This document shows, one piece after another, positions 1-12,508 of a stretch of 64,000 nucleotides of DNA; position 1 is the first letter of the stretch; every line of letters starts with the position of its first letter. Position numbers and translations under genes: made by a program. Under the pieces are notes generated by a model. It did no database searches. It saw only the letters and a list, made by a program, of their open reading frames with translations, and was not told where the DNA came from. The stretch is from Raphanus sativus (lineage: Eukaryota; Streptophyta; Magnoliopsida; Brassicales; Brassicaceae), in assembly GCF_000801105.2 (NCBI RefSeq), contig NC_079519.1:36059288-36123287 (forward strand). The letters run 5' to 3'.

Positions 1-3000
1 AAATAACAATTCGGCATTTTGATTATTATATTTTTCGTGAAAATTAAGGAATATGTTATAATGCGTTTGCACATATGTAATCTCCCTTCTCAACTACTCA
101 AACGTCGATGTCATAGTCACTTTCTTTGCTTGTTTTTTTTTGTCTTTCCACACCTAACTTTTGTTTTTTTTATTTATATTAAAATACTTTTATTTACGGC
201 TCTATAATTGCGTAATCTACCATGTAAAAGTTCAACTTAGTGTCTTTTCTTCATCAAATAACGTAGAATATATTTATTTGCTTTTTCATGCATTTTAATA
301 GCAAAAGAGTTTCAAAAAAAAAACAACGTAGAATATATTTTAAATGTTACAACATGCATATGTTTTTGTTTTACCTTTAATTGTAAGCATGCGGTATTGA
401 AATGACAAAACATCCACACTTACATTAATCCATAACTCTGCATAGGCACTTTAGTGCTCTTACTTTGTAATACATATTCACGCATGTTGTATGTACGTGT
501 GTTTCTAATTCTACGAGAATCTGGTTAACTTAAGTTTCTTCTAAAAAACGAAGTTATCAAAGAACAAAGGGATATTTTTTACAAAAAAAAAGAACAAAGG
601 GATATATAAATAACACCACTTACATCATGTAATTTCCAAAAAAACTTACATATCATGCATGTTAAATTTATCTTAATAATTAATATACTAAGATAAAAAT
701 TAGCTTGTATCTTTTTGAACATGACAAGCTTTTTAAAAAAAAAATCCGGAAATGTTCACAATTTCAATGCTTCTATACTAGGTGTGGTTTAATCTATAAG
801 TCGCATTAAATTTCCGTCGAATGGCTAAACTGATAACGAAACCTCAAAAAGTCAACCAAAAATTTATGCAATGGATATCAATAGTGGTAAGTATGATGAG
901 GGAGCCAAATTATTCCTTCTATGGGTGGATATTTAGGATCGGGGTTGATTAGTAGGAAACAAATATACATAAACCCATGAACGGTTGAACTTTTAAGATT
1001 TTCCAAAGAAAAAAGTGCGGCTGAACAATAAAATCAAATTTGAAAGTTTTAACTACATGGAGAAATTAATATATCAGATACAGATACGATGCAACTTTTG
1101 ATTCATGTTAACATGTGAGAGGGCCAGGCCATTTGCTTTGCATTCAATTTGACAGTTTTTGGCTCATGTTTCATCACGGACCATAACTAGTTTCCTTTAA
1201 TATTCATATGTCGAGTCAACGGTTATGCATATATTAAAGACTAAATATTTTATCCGTTAAATTTGATTTAATTTGTTATTCGTTTTAATTAGATTCGAAA
1301 ATTCGAATATCCGTAAGTTTACAAATCAAAATAAATACTAACAATTGATATCTGTTAAAACCGAAGCAAATTGATATCCTGTAAGTCTAATTACAAGGTC
1401 ACTGTTTGGGAATTGTAGGAGATACCCCTAAGGCCCTAAATCACGTACATCCCAGATTTTAATACCAAAGTAGATGAATGAAAAAGCTTGTACATCTTAT
1501 CGAATTTAATATATTTGGTGGTAATGCATTACTGTGAAAATACCCTCTACCTTTTGGACAAGTTAATATATAATTAAAAATCTAATCCATATTTAGAGAG
1601 AATATTATAGGTAAAAAGTCTGAAGTTTCCTAATCATATTAAAAGATATCTTAGTCACGCATTTGAGATAAATACATACAAAATAACAAATTGTCTTATT
1701 CTTAATTTGATTTTCTTTCTTAGATAGTTTATCCCAAAAAGAGTATTTAAGGAGTTTCACACAGTCGCCCTTAAACAATAATGTAAAATCCAAAATCCAT
1801 ATAATCCGATGATCTCTATTTATGATAACAAATATCTAGCGTTTCTTATACTATAGTCAATAGTATACATTATATTAGGAAATTTGCACTCTTTATCAAC
1901 ACAAAACTTCATAATTAGCTAAATACGAATTTCCACTGTTGTGTACTGTTAAAAAAGTCAGTTAAATTTCTATTTGTAAACTGTGCATCTCAATTTTTTT
2001 TTTCTGTTTTAGTAATTTGTTAATTTCCCGATTGTTTTTGGTTTTCTACCTAATTGACTCTTGAAGTCATACAAATATGGAGGTGAAAACCTTTGATTTA
2101 TGCAATGGAGAATATATGGGCATCATCATCTTTCCATACAAATTACGTGGCATTGTCAAATATGAAGATTATATCCAAAGGTTGGCTAACGTTCTCCACC
2201 TCGTTAACAAATCTCAAATTTACTTCAAAAAATTAAATGCAAAATGGATATGATCTTTCACAAAAAAAAAAAGGATATGATGTAACACGTACTTTTTTTA
2301 TATACTTTTATTCTTCTTATTGTTGTTTTTGTAAACTCTGTCTCTCAAAGTGGCCAACAATTCCAAAACAACAGAAAGCCCATTTTTTCAAAAAAAAAAA
2401 AAAAAAAAAATTCCAAAACAATCTTATTTTTGTAATCTGAACCAGAATTCTCAGTTGTCGATTTTGGTTTGTTTATGAATTTAGAATTATCGATAATTTG
2501 TTAAAAGTTATTTGGTAAATAGTTCGGTATATCAGTTAGTTTAAAAAATCGAACAGAAATAGTAAATTAGCCCATACAATTTGTAGTTACGTGTCATCAC
2601 TAAGATGATTTTTAGAATCATTAGAAAAATAAGTTGGTCAATATAAATATATATTATACTTTTTATTAAAATAACCATCAAATTAATTAGTAGTGTACAA
2701 AGAATATTTTCAATTATTTCCTTAAATAAAAGTTACAGAATTACCTAATATGGTTAATATATATGACAATTAATGATTATAAATCATACATATTTGATAA
2801 AAAAATTATCCTCTTTTTTATTAATTTTATATTATCAAAAGAAATTAAAATCACATTAAGCATCTAATAAAAATTAGTTTTTTCTTATATTTTATATTTT
2901 TAAAATTTTTAAAATGACTATAACTTATTAAAAATAGTAAAAATCCCAAATTGAAAATTTTGCGATCAATGGTTTATTTGTTTTTGTTCAAAAAGGTGAA

Positions 3001-4666
3001 AATGATAATAAATCGTATAAATATGAAGTCTCATTAATAGATCAATGACATATATATGATCATTTGTAGTTTTCTCTATTAAAGTACTCATTCTTCGAAC
3101 AAACTCAAAAAATACAAATGATTATAAATTGTATCAATGGTATATATCATTTAAATTCAGCTATATACTATATAAAATATGTTAATTTCAAATTTGCATT
3201 GAAATATTATTGAGATCTTAATATTTTAATTTGAAAATTTGTATTGGAAAATCTCACATTAAAGTTTTTGTGATTAACAGTTTAAATTTTTGTTCCAATA
3301 AATATACAAATGTTAATAAAATCATATGAGTAGAAGTGTCAATATTATACTAAAATATACTATATATATATATGTCAGTATCACTAAATTTTAATTATAT
3401 GGTCATATAAACTAAATAAAATGATTATTTTGATTTATTTTCAAAAAAATAAGTGTAAATAAACAAAAGGTATTGATTTTGATTTATGTGATTACTCTAA
3501 TGTATATAATTTTATGTATACAAATTACTTATTTTTTAAAGGGTGGTTTCTAATATGTTATTTGATCCTGACAATCCAAGAAATACAGTTTTTCAGTCGA
3601 AGTGATTTTTAATATTGGAAGCATTATATATATTATTTCATTTAGGTTAAATAATTTAGTCTTAATTTTTATTCCTAAAAATCTTTTAATGAAATAGGGA
3701 TTACAAAAATATTTCAATTATCTCATTTTGAGTTTGTTTGGAAAATGAGAGATTTGATCATTCGTCTAATATTTGTTTCTCTCTAATACTCTATCTAGCT
3801 ATTATAATTGTAAGAATGAGAAAAAATTGTAAGAATGAGAGATTTAAACTATTTATTATAAAATTTTGGGTTTATCATTTAATAAATCAAATACTTCTTA
3901 GTTTATATAATAGTTTACATATATTAGAATGGTAAAGTATTATATATACATATGTGTTTTATCGATATATTTTTTAAGTAACTAAACCTCAAAAGCGTAG
4001 GTTAATAAAATAAATAATTTGTTTTGTTGTTCTAAAATTAGATGATTTTAAACCAAAATGGTGAATATATTCGAAAAACATTTGTATTTCGAATTTGCAT
4101 TTATATTTTATAACAACTTGATATATTAGATTTGAACACTAACATGTGAATACAGTTTACCAGTGATTTCTTCAAAAATTTGATTCTTAGATTGTATCTG
4201 GAGTAGAACTATTTTCTATATATGTCAATCTTTTTAAATTGACACTTATGTAATTCACCGAATTCACATAATAAGTTTAAAAGAAACAAAATTCATATCA
4301 GTGAAACATAAACGAAAACGGAAGCACAATTTTATAGATGTAGAAAATGAACGCACTTATGTAGAGTCAATAGTAAACAAATCGAGAGCAGAAAATCTAA
4401 TCACTTTTGTCATTTTACAATCAATGTTGCCTATATGATTTTAGTGATTTGTGTCAGCAGCAAAAGTTAATTTTCTTTGTACATATGAAATCTTTAAAAT
4501 AATTAAAATGAGTTTTAATACATTAACTATTCAATAATAATACATTTAAGAGACAAACATTTGTATTCGTCATTTTACAATCTATAAAACTTGTAGTGTT
4601 AGAAAATGTGCAAAACATTAGTATAAATGACTCACTCTGCGTTTGTGCACAGGTTATCATGATTGA
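1..4666. other. AT-rich intergenic region, no gene seen
   Basis: No open frame longer than about 70 codons and no recognisable protein similarity was found. The stretch from about 2450 to 4150 is extremely AT-rich and has loosely repeated blocks; for example, text around 2950-3060 resembles text around 3240-3340. That suggests degenerate transposon sequence, but no termini could be fixed. Poly-A/T runs and short dinucleotide tracts are common. Confidence 0.6.
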
Positions 4667-5069
4667 GGGGGTGTTAGTGGGAATTTGATTTATAATAATT
4701 CTTAAAATTTTCAAGTTTAGTGTTATTGGTTTATTGACTCTTACATTCTCATTAAAATCTTGTGTTATTGGTTTATTGATTCTCCAATTCTATAGAAAAT
4801 CATTTGTTATTCAAAAAGTTCAGATTTTAATGATTCTACAAATTTATTAAAGTGAATGTTATTAGGAGTTGAATTTTTGATATTTTAACTCATAAAATAA
4901 GATTTTGGAATACTACTTGTTTTCCTTGGATTCTTAAAATCATTATGTTAATTATTTTCATAAATTTTTACAATATACAAAATTCTCTACATTTTTTTCC
5001 AAATTTAACAAATTTCTCAACTTTTAAAATCAACAAACTCTATATAAATGTAACTCCTACTAACATCCC
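4667..5069. mobile_element. Small TIR element (MITE-like)
   Basis: The left end reads GGGGGTGTTAGTGGGAA. The right end reads TCCTACTAACATCCC, whose reverse complement GGGATGTTAGTAGGA matches the left end imperfectly. The interior is about 400 bp, AT-rich and without a coding frame, as expected for a non-autonomous DNA transposon. I could not identify a convincing target-site duplication, so the superfamily is left open (hAT or Harbinger are possible). Confidence 0.5.
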
Positions 5070-5818
5070 TGTATATATTTTTAGAAAATAATGATTTATA
5101 TTATTATATTCTAGATTTTGAACCAAAAATTTAACCGACGAAAAACAAAATAAACCTAACCGGATTACCCGTTATAACCGAACACCATGCAAAAATCAAA
5201 CCAGTTAATTAATATAATGCCTGCTGCAAAAAGTGAAATTTACAAAAACTAGTATAAGTTGTACAGATAGTCTACCAGCTTCACCGCCCATAACCATCTC
5301 CACTTCCGGGTTTCTCGTGTGCTCGTGCAAATATTGAATGGTCCTTTAGAGTTAAGCTTCAAACTAATATTACAAAAACAAAAAAAAACTATATAATAGA
5401 TTACAGATGTGCATTTTATAAGAGTGATGAGTAAATCTCAAGTTCTCTTCTTCCGAAAACAATACAAAGACGAAATTTTTTTTGATAATTACAGATAATT
5501 TAGTGGAATTTTTGTCTAATATATTTTTTTTTCCAAAAATGAAAAAGTTAACAAAGCTAAAAGAACAATAAACATAAAACATTTTTTCCCCTCCACCCCT
5601 TCCAGAAGAGAAAGACTATTTTACCCTCACCCTCACTTCATCTTCCTCGACATGTCACTACTGCCTCCAACCCCACCGAGAAATCCAGCCCGTCAAATTG
5701 CCAAACTAATTTCTCTCTCTCACTAACCATTTCCGATAACCCAACGAGATTACCTGTGAAAGTCTCCGTCTTTTCCATCCTTGTCCTTGCGGTAGGAATC
5801 AAATTCGTCATCTTCTCA

Positions 5819-5840
5819 ATAGAGAGAGAGAGAGAGAGAA
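5819..5840. repeat. AG microsatellite in the 5' leader region of the ARM gene
   Basis: An uninterrupted AG dinucleotide run about 85 bp upstream of the ATG at 5926. It is followed by a GAA-rich purine tract just before the start codon. Purine/pyrimidine tracts of this kind are common in plant 5' leaders; no specific regulatory role can be shown. Confidence 0.7.
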
Positions 5841-5925
5841 ACCGAAAGAGATCTCCTTTCGATATGGGTTTTTGCTTTAAAACCACTTAAAGACCAATAA
5901 CAAGAAGAAGAAGAAGAAAGTCAAG

Positions 5926-7641
5926 ATGGGTGAAGAAACAAGCGATGAATCAAGAACGAGCATCGAGAAAGCAATCGAAGCCATATCCTCACTCATCTCA
6001 CTCTCCCACTCAATCAAATCCTTCACCCTCAAATGGCAGCTCATCAGAACAAAACTCGACGACCTCTACTCCGGCCTCGCCGCCCTCTCAAACCTCGAAC
6101 ACCACGACCCGTCTCTCTCCTCCCTAATCTCCGCCGTCCTAGCCTCCCTCACCGACTGCTACGACCTCGCCACGCGCTGCGTGAGCGTCGCGTACACCGG
6201 CGGGAAGCTCCTGATGCAGAGCGATCTCGACGTGATGGCCGCCAGCCTCGACCGCCACGCGAGGAGCCTCTCCAAGATCTACTCCGCCGGGATCCTCAGC
6301 CGCGGCTTCGCCATCGTCGTCTCCAAGCCCGGCGGCGGCGCGTGTAAAGAAGACGTGAGGTTCTACGTTAGGGATTTGATGACGAGGATGAAGGTCGGGG
6401 ATCCGGAGATGAAGAGGCGAGCTTTGGTGAAGCTCAACGAGGCCATGGAGGAGGATGATCGTTACGTCAAGATCGTGGTCGAGATCGGCGATTTGGTCTG
6501 TCTCCTTGTCGGGTTTCTTGATTCTTCCGACACTGGGGTTCAGGAGGAATCTGTTAAAGCTTTGTTTTTTATTTCCGGGTTTGGTTCTCACAAGAGTGTT
6601 TTGGTTCGGTCGGGTGTGATTGGTCCCTTGGTTAGGGTTCTAGAGAATGGGAGCTGCGTCGGTAGAGAAGCGTCTGCCAAGTGTTTGATGAAATTAACGG
6701 AGAATTCGGAGAACGCTTGGTCTGTCTCTGCTCACGGAGGCGTCTCTGCACTGCTAAAGATCTGTTCTCGCGGCGAGTTTAGCGGAGAGCTGATCGCTAG
6801 CTCGTGTGGAGTGTTGAGGAACCTCGTCGGTGTTGAAGAGATCAAGAGGTTTATGATTGAGGAAGACGATACGATGAGTACTTTCGTTAAGCTTATTGGA
6901 TCTAAAGAAGAGATCGTTCAGGTAAATTCTATTGATCTTTTGCTAAGTATGTGTGCTAAAGATGAGCAGACGCGTGACGTCTTGGTTAGACGAGGAGGAA
7001 TCAATGAGCTAGTGAGTGTGTTATCAGATCCTAATCCGTTGTCTTCTTCTAAATCTAAGGAGATAGCGTTAAGGGCAATTGATAACTTATGTTTTGGTTC
7101 GACCGGTTGTTTGAATGCATTGATGAGCTGCAAGTTCTTGGATCATTTGCTGTATCTTTTAAGCAATGGGGAGATGTCTGTTCAAGAATCAGCCTTGAAG
7201 GTTACGTCTAGGCTCTGTAGCTTACCAGAAGAGGTTAAGAGGATAATGGGAGACGCTGGCTTTATGCCCGAGTTAGTTAAGTTTCTCGACGCTAAATCAT
7301 TTGATGTAAGAGAGATGGCGAGCGTGGCATTATACTGTTTGATCTCGGTTCCAAAGAACAGGAAGAAGTTTGCTCAAGACGACTTTAACATTAGCTACAT
7401 TCTCAAGCTGCTTGACCGTGAAGAGGGGAGCAATGTGAGCAGCGATTCGGGTAGCAATAAGTTCTTGATATCGATATTGATGTCTTTAACGAGCTGTAAT
7501 AGCGCGAGGAGAAAGATTGCGAGTTCAGGGTACTTGAAAAGCATAGAGAAGCTAGCGGAAACTGAAGGTTCAGATGCTAAGAAGCTTGTGAAGAAGCTAT
7601 CTATGAACAGATTCCGCAGCATGCTAAGTGGTATATTTTAA
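5926..7641 (+). CDS. ARM (armadillo) repeat protein, 571 aa, intronless
   Basis: A single open exon from ATG 5926, preceded by purine-rich leader sequence. Residues about 1-140 are helical with no catalytic motif, like the N-terminal part of plant ARM proteins. From about residue 150 to 555 there are successive Leu/Val/Ala-rich helix pairs of the armadillo type, for example the GVQEESVKALFFIS and REASAKCLMKLTENSENAW segments. No U-box, kinase or signal peptide is visible, so a protein-binding scaffold role is inferred rather than ubiquitin ligase activity. Length and position beside the lectin-kinase array fit At1g61350, from memory. The first 430 bases are strikingly GC-rich (many GCC, CTC and CGC codons) while the 3' two-thirds has ordinary Brassicaceae codon use. 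The next gene starts 1.9 kb downstream on the other strand. Confidence 0.9.
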   Translation: MGEETSDESRTSIEKAIEAISSLISLSHSIKSFTLKWQLIRTKLDDLYSGLAALSNLEHHDPSLSSLISAVLASLTDCYDLATRCVSVAYTGGKLLMQSDLDVMAASLDRHARSLSKIYSAGILSRGFAIVVSKPGGGACKEDVRFYVRDLMTRMKVGDPEMKRRALVKLNEAMEEDDRYVKIVVEIGDLVCLLVGFLDSSDTGVQEESVKALFFISGFGSHKSVLVRSGVIGPLVRVLENGSCVGREASAKCLMKLTENSENAWSVSAHGGVSALLKICSRGEFSGELIASSCGVLRNLVGVEEIKRFMIEEDDTMSTFVKLIGSKEEIVQVNSIDLLLSMCAKDEQTRDVLVRRGGINELVSVLSDPNPLSSSKSKEIALRAIDNLCFGSTGCLNALMSCKFLDHLLYLLSNGEMSVQESALKVTSRLCSLPEEVKRIMGDAGFMPELVKFLDAKSFDVREMASVALYCLISVPKNRKKFAQDDFNISYILKLLDREEGSNVSSDSGSNKFLISILMSLTSCNSARRKIASSGYLKSIEKLAETEGSDAKKLVKKLSMNRFRSMLSGIF

Positions 7642-9090
7642 TAGTTTTGTGAATTTTCTTTTTTTCTTTCTTTCTTGAGTGTATATTTTTACAAAGGTGT
7701 TTTTGTTAGCTCTCTTCCCACTAATCCCAAATCCCATGTGACCTCCAAATTCAACTACAAGAATATTAATATAGCTTTAGAATATTTCTTTTTCTTCCTT
7801 TATTTTCTTCTTTTGTTATTTCTTTTTTAATTTGGTGAAATGCAAACAAAAAGAGTTTTTTTTCTTTCTAATAGTGGGTATCTTGAGAAAGTTATCTTTT
7901 TTACTCTTTAATATAAAGATTAAAGATTCTTCTTAGAAGCTGCAATGTTTTGCTCTTTTGGGATAATAGTTCTCAATCAAATGGCACTAACTAAACTCAA
8001 ATTATTTAAGGAATTAAATGATCAAACAAAGCATTTTCTTACCTTGATCCTTTACCCTTGCAACTTTAGCCCAAAAATGGCAATGCTCCTAAATAAGACA
8101 TACGTTAAGATCCAAAAGCTAAGAGATTTGGTTAGAAAAAATGAAACTGAATTTAAGGAATTGTTTTTCTATGAATGCATGTAATCTTGGAAGTATATAG
8201 GGAAAAGGGGAGGCACATGGTATCAAGTGATAAAGAAGCATGTGAGGTTTGTGTAGAGATAGAGTGATATCTCCCATCTACCACACTTCAATTATACGGA
8301 GAGAGGGAGAGAGAGAGGTGAGAGTGATGGATCATCATATGAGAATTAAAAAATGTGTATTTTTGTTACTCAAACTTGTAGTGTTATGAGTAAGATTTGG
8401 AGGCCATGTGCGGTTGGTGGCACACAAAATATGCTTATGGTAACACTTGTTCGGCTAATGACGGCCTAGTAACTTCGGGACACAATGGTCCTAAAAAAGA
8501 CGGCTATTTAAAATTGGTTCGAGGAATGTCGTTTTTTACAGGTGCACCAAGTTTTTAGGTTTTCTAGGATCAACAAGTTTTTGCAAATTAATAATATATT
8601 TTGTGAGTTTGGGGGTGTGTGTGTGAGAGTTACATACTTGAGTCCACAACCTCCTAAGTATCAATTTTACTCCTACCTAAAATGACAAGTATTTTGCAAA
8701 TTAACATAAACTGATATGGTAACTAGTCCAACAACATTTTTTCATCCTCATCTCTCACATATACGACAATGGACCTACTGATTTGGTGTACGAATTGGAC
8801 AAAGATTTCCTCTGCGTTTGTGCAGCCAATCATCTTTGATTGCTTATCCATATTCTGCGACTGATGAACATGAAATCCGTTAGAAGAAGAAGACAAATCC
8901 ATTGACTAGTTACTAAGAGAATTGCACATGAATCCAATTTACGTAACTTAAATCGCCTCACAATTCTGATTACCACGTGGCAACCCACGTTGAAGAATCA
9001 AATTAGGTAACAAAAGTCATAAGGAAACACTTAGCTCCTTAGAAGATTTGTTTTATTCAACAGTGAAGAGATCATTGGTCACGTTGGAGG
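7642..9090. other. Intergenic region downstream of the ARM gene
   Basis: T-rich 3' flank, then AT-rich DNA with a short GA-repeat tract at about 8299-8318. Small open frames such as the one at 7945-8184 have no recognisable motif or homologue and sit in biased sequence. No RNA gene or transposon terminus was seen. Confidence 0.6.
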
Positions 9091-9188
9091 ACACTTTGTG
9101 ATGTAATCTCAGCTACAAAATCTTCAGATGATGGATCCGTCTCACTTTTACAGGAAGTTAACACACTTTGTGATGTAATCTCAGCTAT
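9091..9188 (-). pseudogene. Relic of S-domain RLK exon 1
   Basis: On the minus strand, 9100-9164 reads approximately LTSCKSETDPSSEDFVAEIT. This matches the S-locus-domain stretch [18 protein letters not shown] seen in the intact genes of this window. No flanking homologous coding sequence remains. A 24-bp direct repeat (ACACTTTGTGATGTAATCTC plus four bases) occurs at about 9092 and about 9164, bracketing the relic and suggesting a small tandem slip. It lies just beyond the 3' end of the first complete kinase gene, so it marks a lost array member. Confidence 0.7.
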
Positions 9189-9549
9189 ACAACAAAGATT
9201 GTTTTGGTGAACTCAAAAAGTGAGAGAACAACAATCGTCCTTTAGTTTCATCTAGAAACATAGAAACTAATGAGTCTTGTCCTACTTAAGACACGACACC
9301 CAAAGTTGACCACATCCAAGATCATAATACTTGACTTTTTCAACTTTTTTTTTTCTACTCTCAGGTGCATTGAAGTGTCAGCACCAATCATTAATCCTTT
9401 AATAAGGCGTTGAAACAATCCATTTCCAGCCAAGTCTAACCATAAGTCAATTTTGTGTCAAAGCTCTCATATTCAACATATTCTCAGTTTATATTGACAT
9501 CAAATACCTTTACAAAAAAAAATCATTTGCAAAAAGCTATGCCCTTTTT

Positions 9550-12508
9550 TTATCGACCAAATATAGCTGTTTGTGTTATCTCATTCACAGAATACATAGT
9601 CTTAGAATCTGAATCACTCTCTTGGATCTGCAAGGCGAAAACCGGTTGTTTTGGTTCAGGAAGATCCATTGTTGTAGTAAGCATTGACATGACTTGTTCA
9701 ATGTTGGGTCTATCCAACGCTTGCTGTTGAATACAGAGCAAACCAATCTGAACACATCTCGCTACTTCACTATCAGAACCTGAACTAGATATATCTTCAT
9801 CCAACAGATCCGCTCCACCACTTTCTCTCCAACAGTCCCATGTCTTTAACATTTTTGGTGAACACACAAAGCATATAAGACTCTTGAAATCCAATAATAT
9901 AAAAAAAACTCAAGAAGCATAGTTTGACTTACATATTCTAGAAGACTCTTGCCTTCCTCTCCAATGGTGAAGCTGGAGATCCTCTTTCCCGTTATGATTT
10001 CTAGTAGAAGAACTCCAAACGCATAGATGTCTGATTTCTCAGAGAACATCCCTGTCCATGCATACTCTGGAGACATATATCCTCTGTTCGTTTTTGCCAT
10101 ATAATTATATATAAATAAAAGGCTTTGATTGAGCTTTGTTATAGATGTGTAGGTAGAGGCAGATAGATACGTACAGAGTTCCAACAACCCTGCGAGTGTT
10201 GGCTTGGTGTTGTGTTCCTTGAAACATCCGAGCCAATCCAAAATCTGATATTTTTGGGTTCATTTCCTCATCCAAAAGGATGTTGCTGACCTTCAAATCA
10301 CGGTGCACAACCCTGAGACATGAGTCACGGTGAAGATAGAGTAGTCCACAAGCAATACCTTGAATGATTTCGAACCGCTTGGGCCAATCTAGTTCAATCT
10401 TTTTCGTCGAATCTTTGCCAAATTAAATAAAAAATGTAAGTGAGGCAGAAGTGCAAACACTTCTCAGAATAGGAAAATGTGCAAAGGGACATACCAAAAA
10501 TAAAGGTGTTGAGGCTTTTGTTCAACATGAACTCATAAACCAATAGCTTCTCTTCTCCTTCAATGCAGCATCCCATAAGCCGAACCAAGTTTCTATGTTG
10601 GAGTTTAGAGATGAGTATTATTTCATTCCTAAACTCCTCTTGACCCTGTCCGGAACTGCTAGAAAGCCGTTTTATAGCTATTTCCTTCCCATCTTGCAGC
10701 TTTCCCTGGAAGCAAAGTCTGTCTGGTTAACAAGTATGAGCATGGATAACGAATAGAGCAGAGAAAGCAAGTTAGTTCTTACCTTATAAACTGGACCGAA
10801 TCCACCTTGACCAAGCTTCTTTTCGATGCTGAAGTTATCAGTGATAGCTAATATGGTTTGCATCTCAAACAAATTAACATTTTGTTGTTTCAGTTCTTTC
10901 TTCCATTCATCTTGTGAAGTATCCATTGTTGTAGGAGTTGAATCTTATGTAAAACATCCCGAGTGTCAGTACTAATAAAAAAACAGAGAAAGAAGGCAAG
11001 TTAAGCATCACAGAGTCTCACCATTTTGTTTTGTTTTATGTCTCCTCCGCCAGAACCAATAAGAGGCAAAAGCCAAGATCATGAAAACACAAATGCTGAC
11101 AGTGCTAGCCACGATAATCTTGGTTCGATTGCTTCCACCTGAAAGATTGCACCAGAAGAGTAAAGAAGCAAGAACATGAAGCACAAAGAACAATACTTAT
11201 TATGTTCTGTTTCATTTGCCTACCCAACTCAGAACTTGCAAGACGGATTGAAAGAACCTCTCCTCCAGCAGAAAACTGCATCACATCGACAAGCTCACGA
11301 TACCACACCAAGCATCCAATCTGATCAACGAAGGAAAACGCCATGCAAGAACAGTTCCCAAGACAACGCTGGCTACACTCCTCAGCATTGATCAAGCTTA
11401 GATATTCATAAAAATCTGGAGGCTTTACGTTTGCTACGATGTCGAAGACGTCTGCATCATTCCCTTGTGTTGTTCTTGTTGTTGTTGTTACAGAAGAGTT
11501 CACACGACAAGACAAGTCTGTTCTTCTCACACAACCACCAGTCCAGTTTCTTCTATTCCACTCCTCATCTGATTTTGGTATAAACCCTTTCAAGCATTCA
11601 CACTTTGGAGGATTAGATCTCACACACAACCCATAAGGTCCACATGTATTGTAAACATCACATGAGCTTACTGGAGCCTCAAAGTCAGTAACCCAACCAG
11701 AGCCATCATGCCAACGAATCATCAACGAACCCTCTGGTGTTAGCGTAGTGTACGACTTGTTAGAGTTCCTTTGTAATGAATAAGTCAAAAAGCCTGTACC
11801 GGCTGCTGCATCTTGAGCAACGCTGAACTGGCTTACATGCGAGTCACCCATCTCTGGTGTACCAGTGAACCTCTCCCTTGCCCATGGACCGCCTCTCCAG
11901 TACGGTCTTGTTCCTCTCATTATAAACCCTTGAGGAGGGAGCTGCGTCGTAAGCTCAGCTACGAACTCTCCAGGTGAAGGATCCGTGGGACTTTTCCAGG
12001 AAGACAAGACACGTTTCTTGTTATTCGGAACATCATACATCACAGATGATTGAGGTAGCATGGTATCACCAAGATGCTCAAAGCTCTGCCATAAGATTCT
12101 TCCGGAGACTGCATCAACCAGGACGAAGTTTCCATTGTCTAAAAGCTCTCCGCGGAGTTCGTTAGATGAGAATGTTTCTCCTATCGACCAAACGAGATCT
12201 TGTTCTTCTCCTTCAAGCAAAACAAGGCTCCCATTGGTGCTGAAAGTGAGATTCGCCGGTGTTTTTGTGACTGGCTTGTCTCTGTTACCCACCCAGAGAA
12301 CGACCTGAGGAGTTATGTTCTTGAACCAAACACCAACGTACTGATTCCGAGAATTGTTAGGACTGAAGAACCCAAACTCGTAAGATCCGTCAGGAGAGCT
12401 TAGAGTTTGTCCTATTGACAAAGGATTTGCTTTGGTGATAGCTGCATAGCCATAACTTGAGAATCTGATCAACAAGAAGAGGAAGAAAACAATATCAATT
12501 TTTTTCAT
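9550..12508 (-). CDS. G-type lectin S-domain receptor-like kinase 1 (818 aa)
   Basis: Seven exons: 11224-12508, 11022-11138, 10783-10943, 10495-10705, 10175-10412, 9933-10083, 9550-9843. All introns are GT-AG and the phases join without a stop. Exon 1 encodes a signal peptide (about 1-22), the B-lectin domain ([20 protein letters not shown]), the S-locus glycoprotein region, an EGF-like cysteine block ([13 protein letters not shown]) and PAN cysteines (CLGNCSC). Exon 2 is the single membrane segment followed by basic residues. Exons 3-7 form an RD Ser/Thr kinase: glycine loop [10 protein letters not shown] ending at residue 521, catalytic Lys533 (AIKRL), HRD Asp630, DFG Asp648, then a C-terminal tail ending TQTAIFGR. 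It would act at the plasma membrane as a receptor of unknown ligand. By position and sequence it is probably the At1g61360 orthologue (memory-based). It is the most diverged of the open copies here. Confidence 0.93.

Noticed and set aside
6139..6591. 150-codon antisense open frame in the ARM gene
   Set aside because: It lies entirely opposite the GC-rich ARM coding region, has a composition-driven repetitive translation and no recognisable domain.
7945..8184. 79-codon open frame downstream of the ARM gene
   Set aside because: No homology or motif, AT-rich background, and no supporting context.
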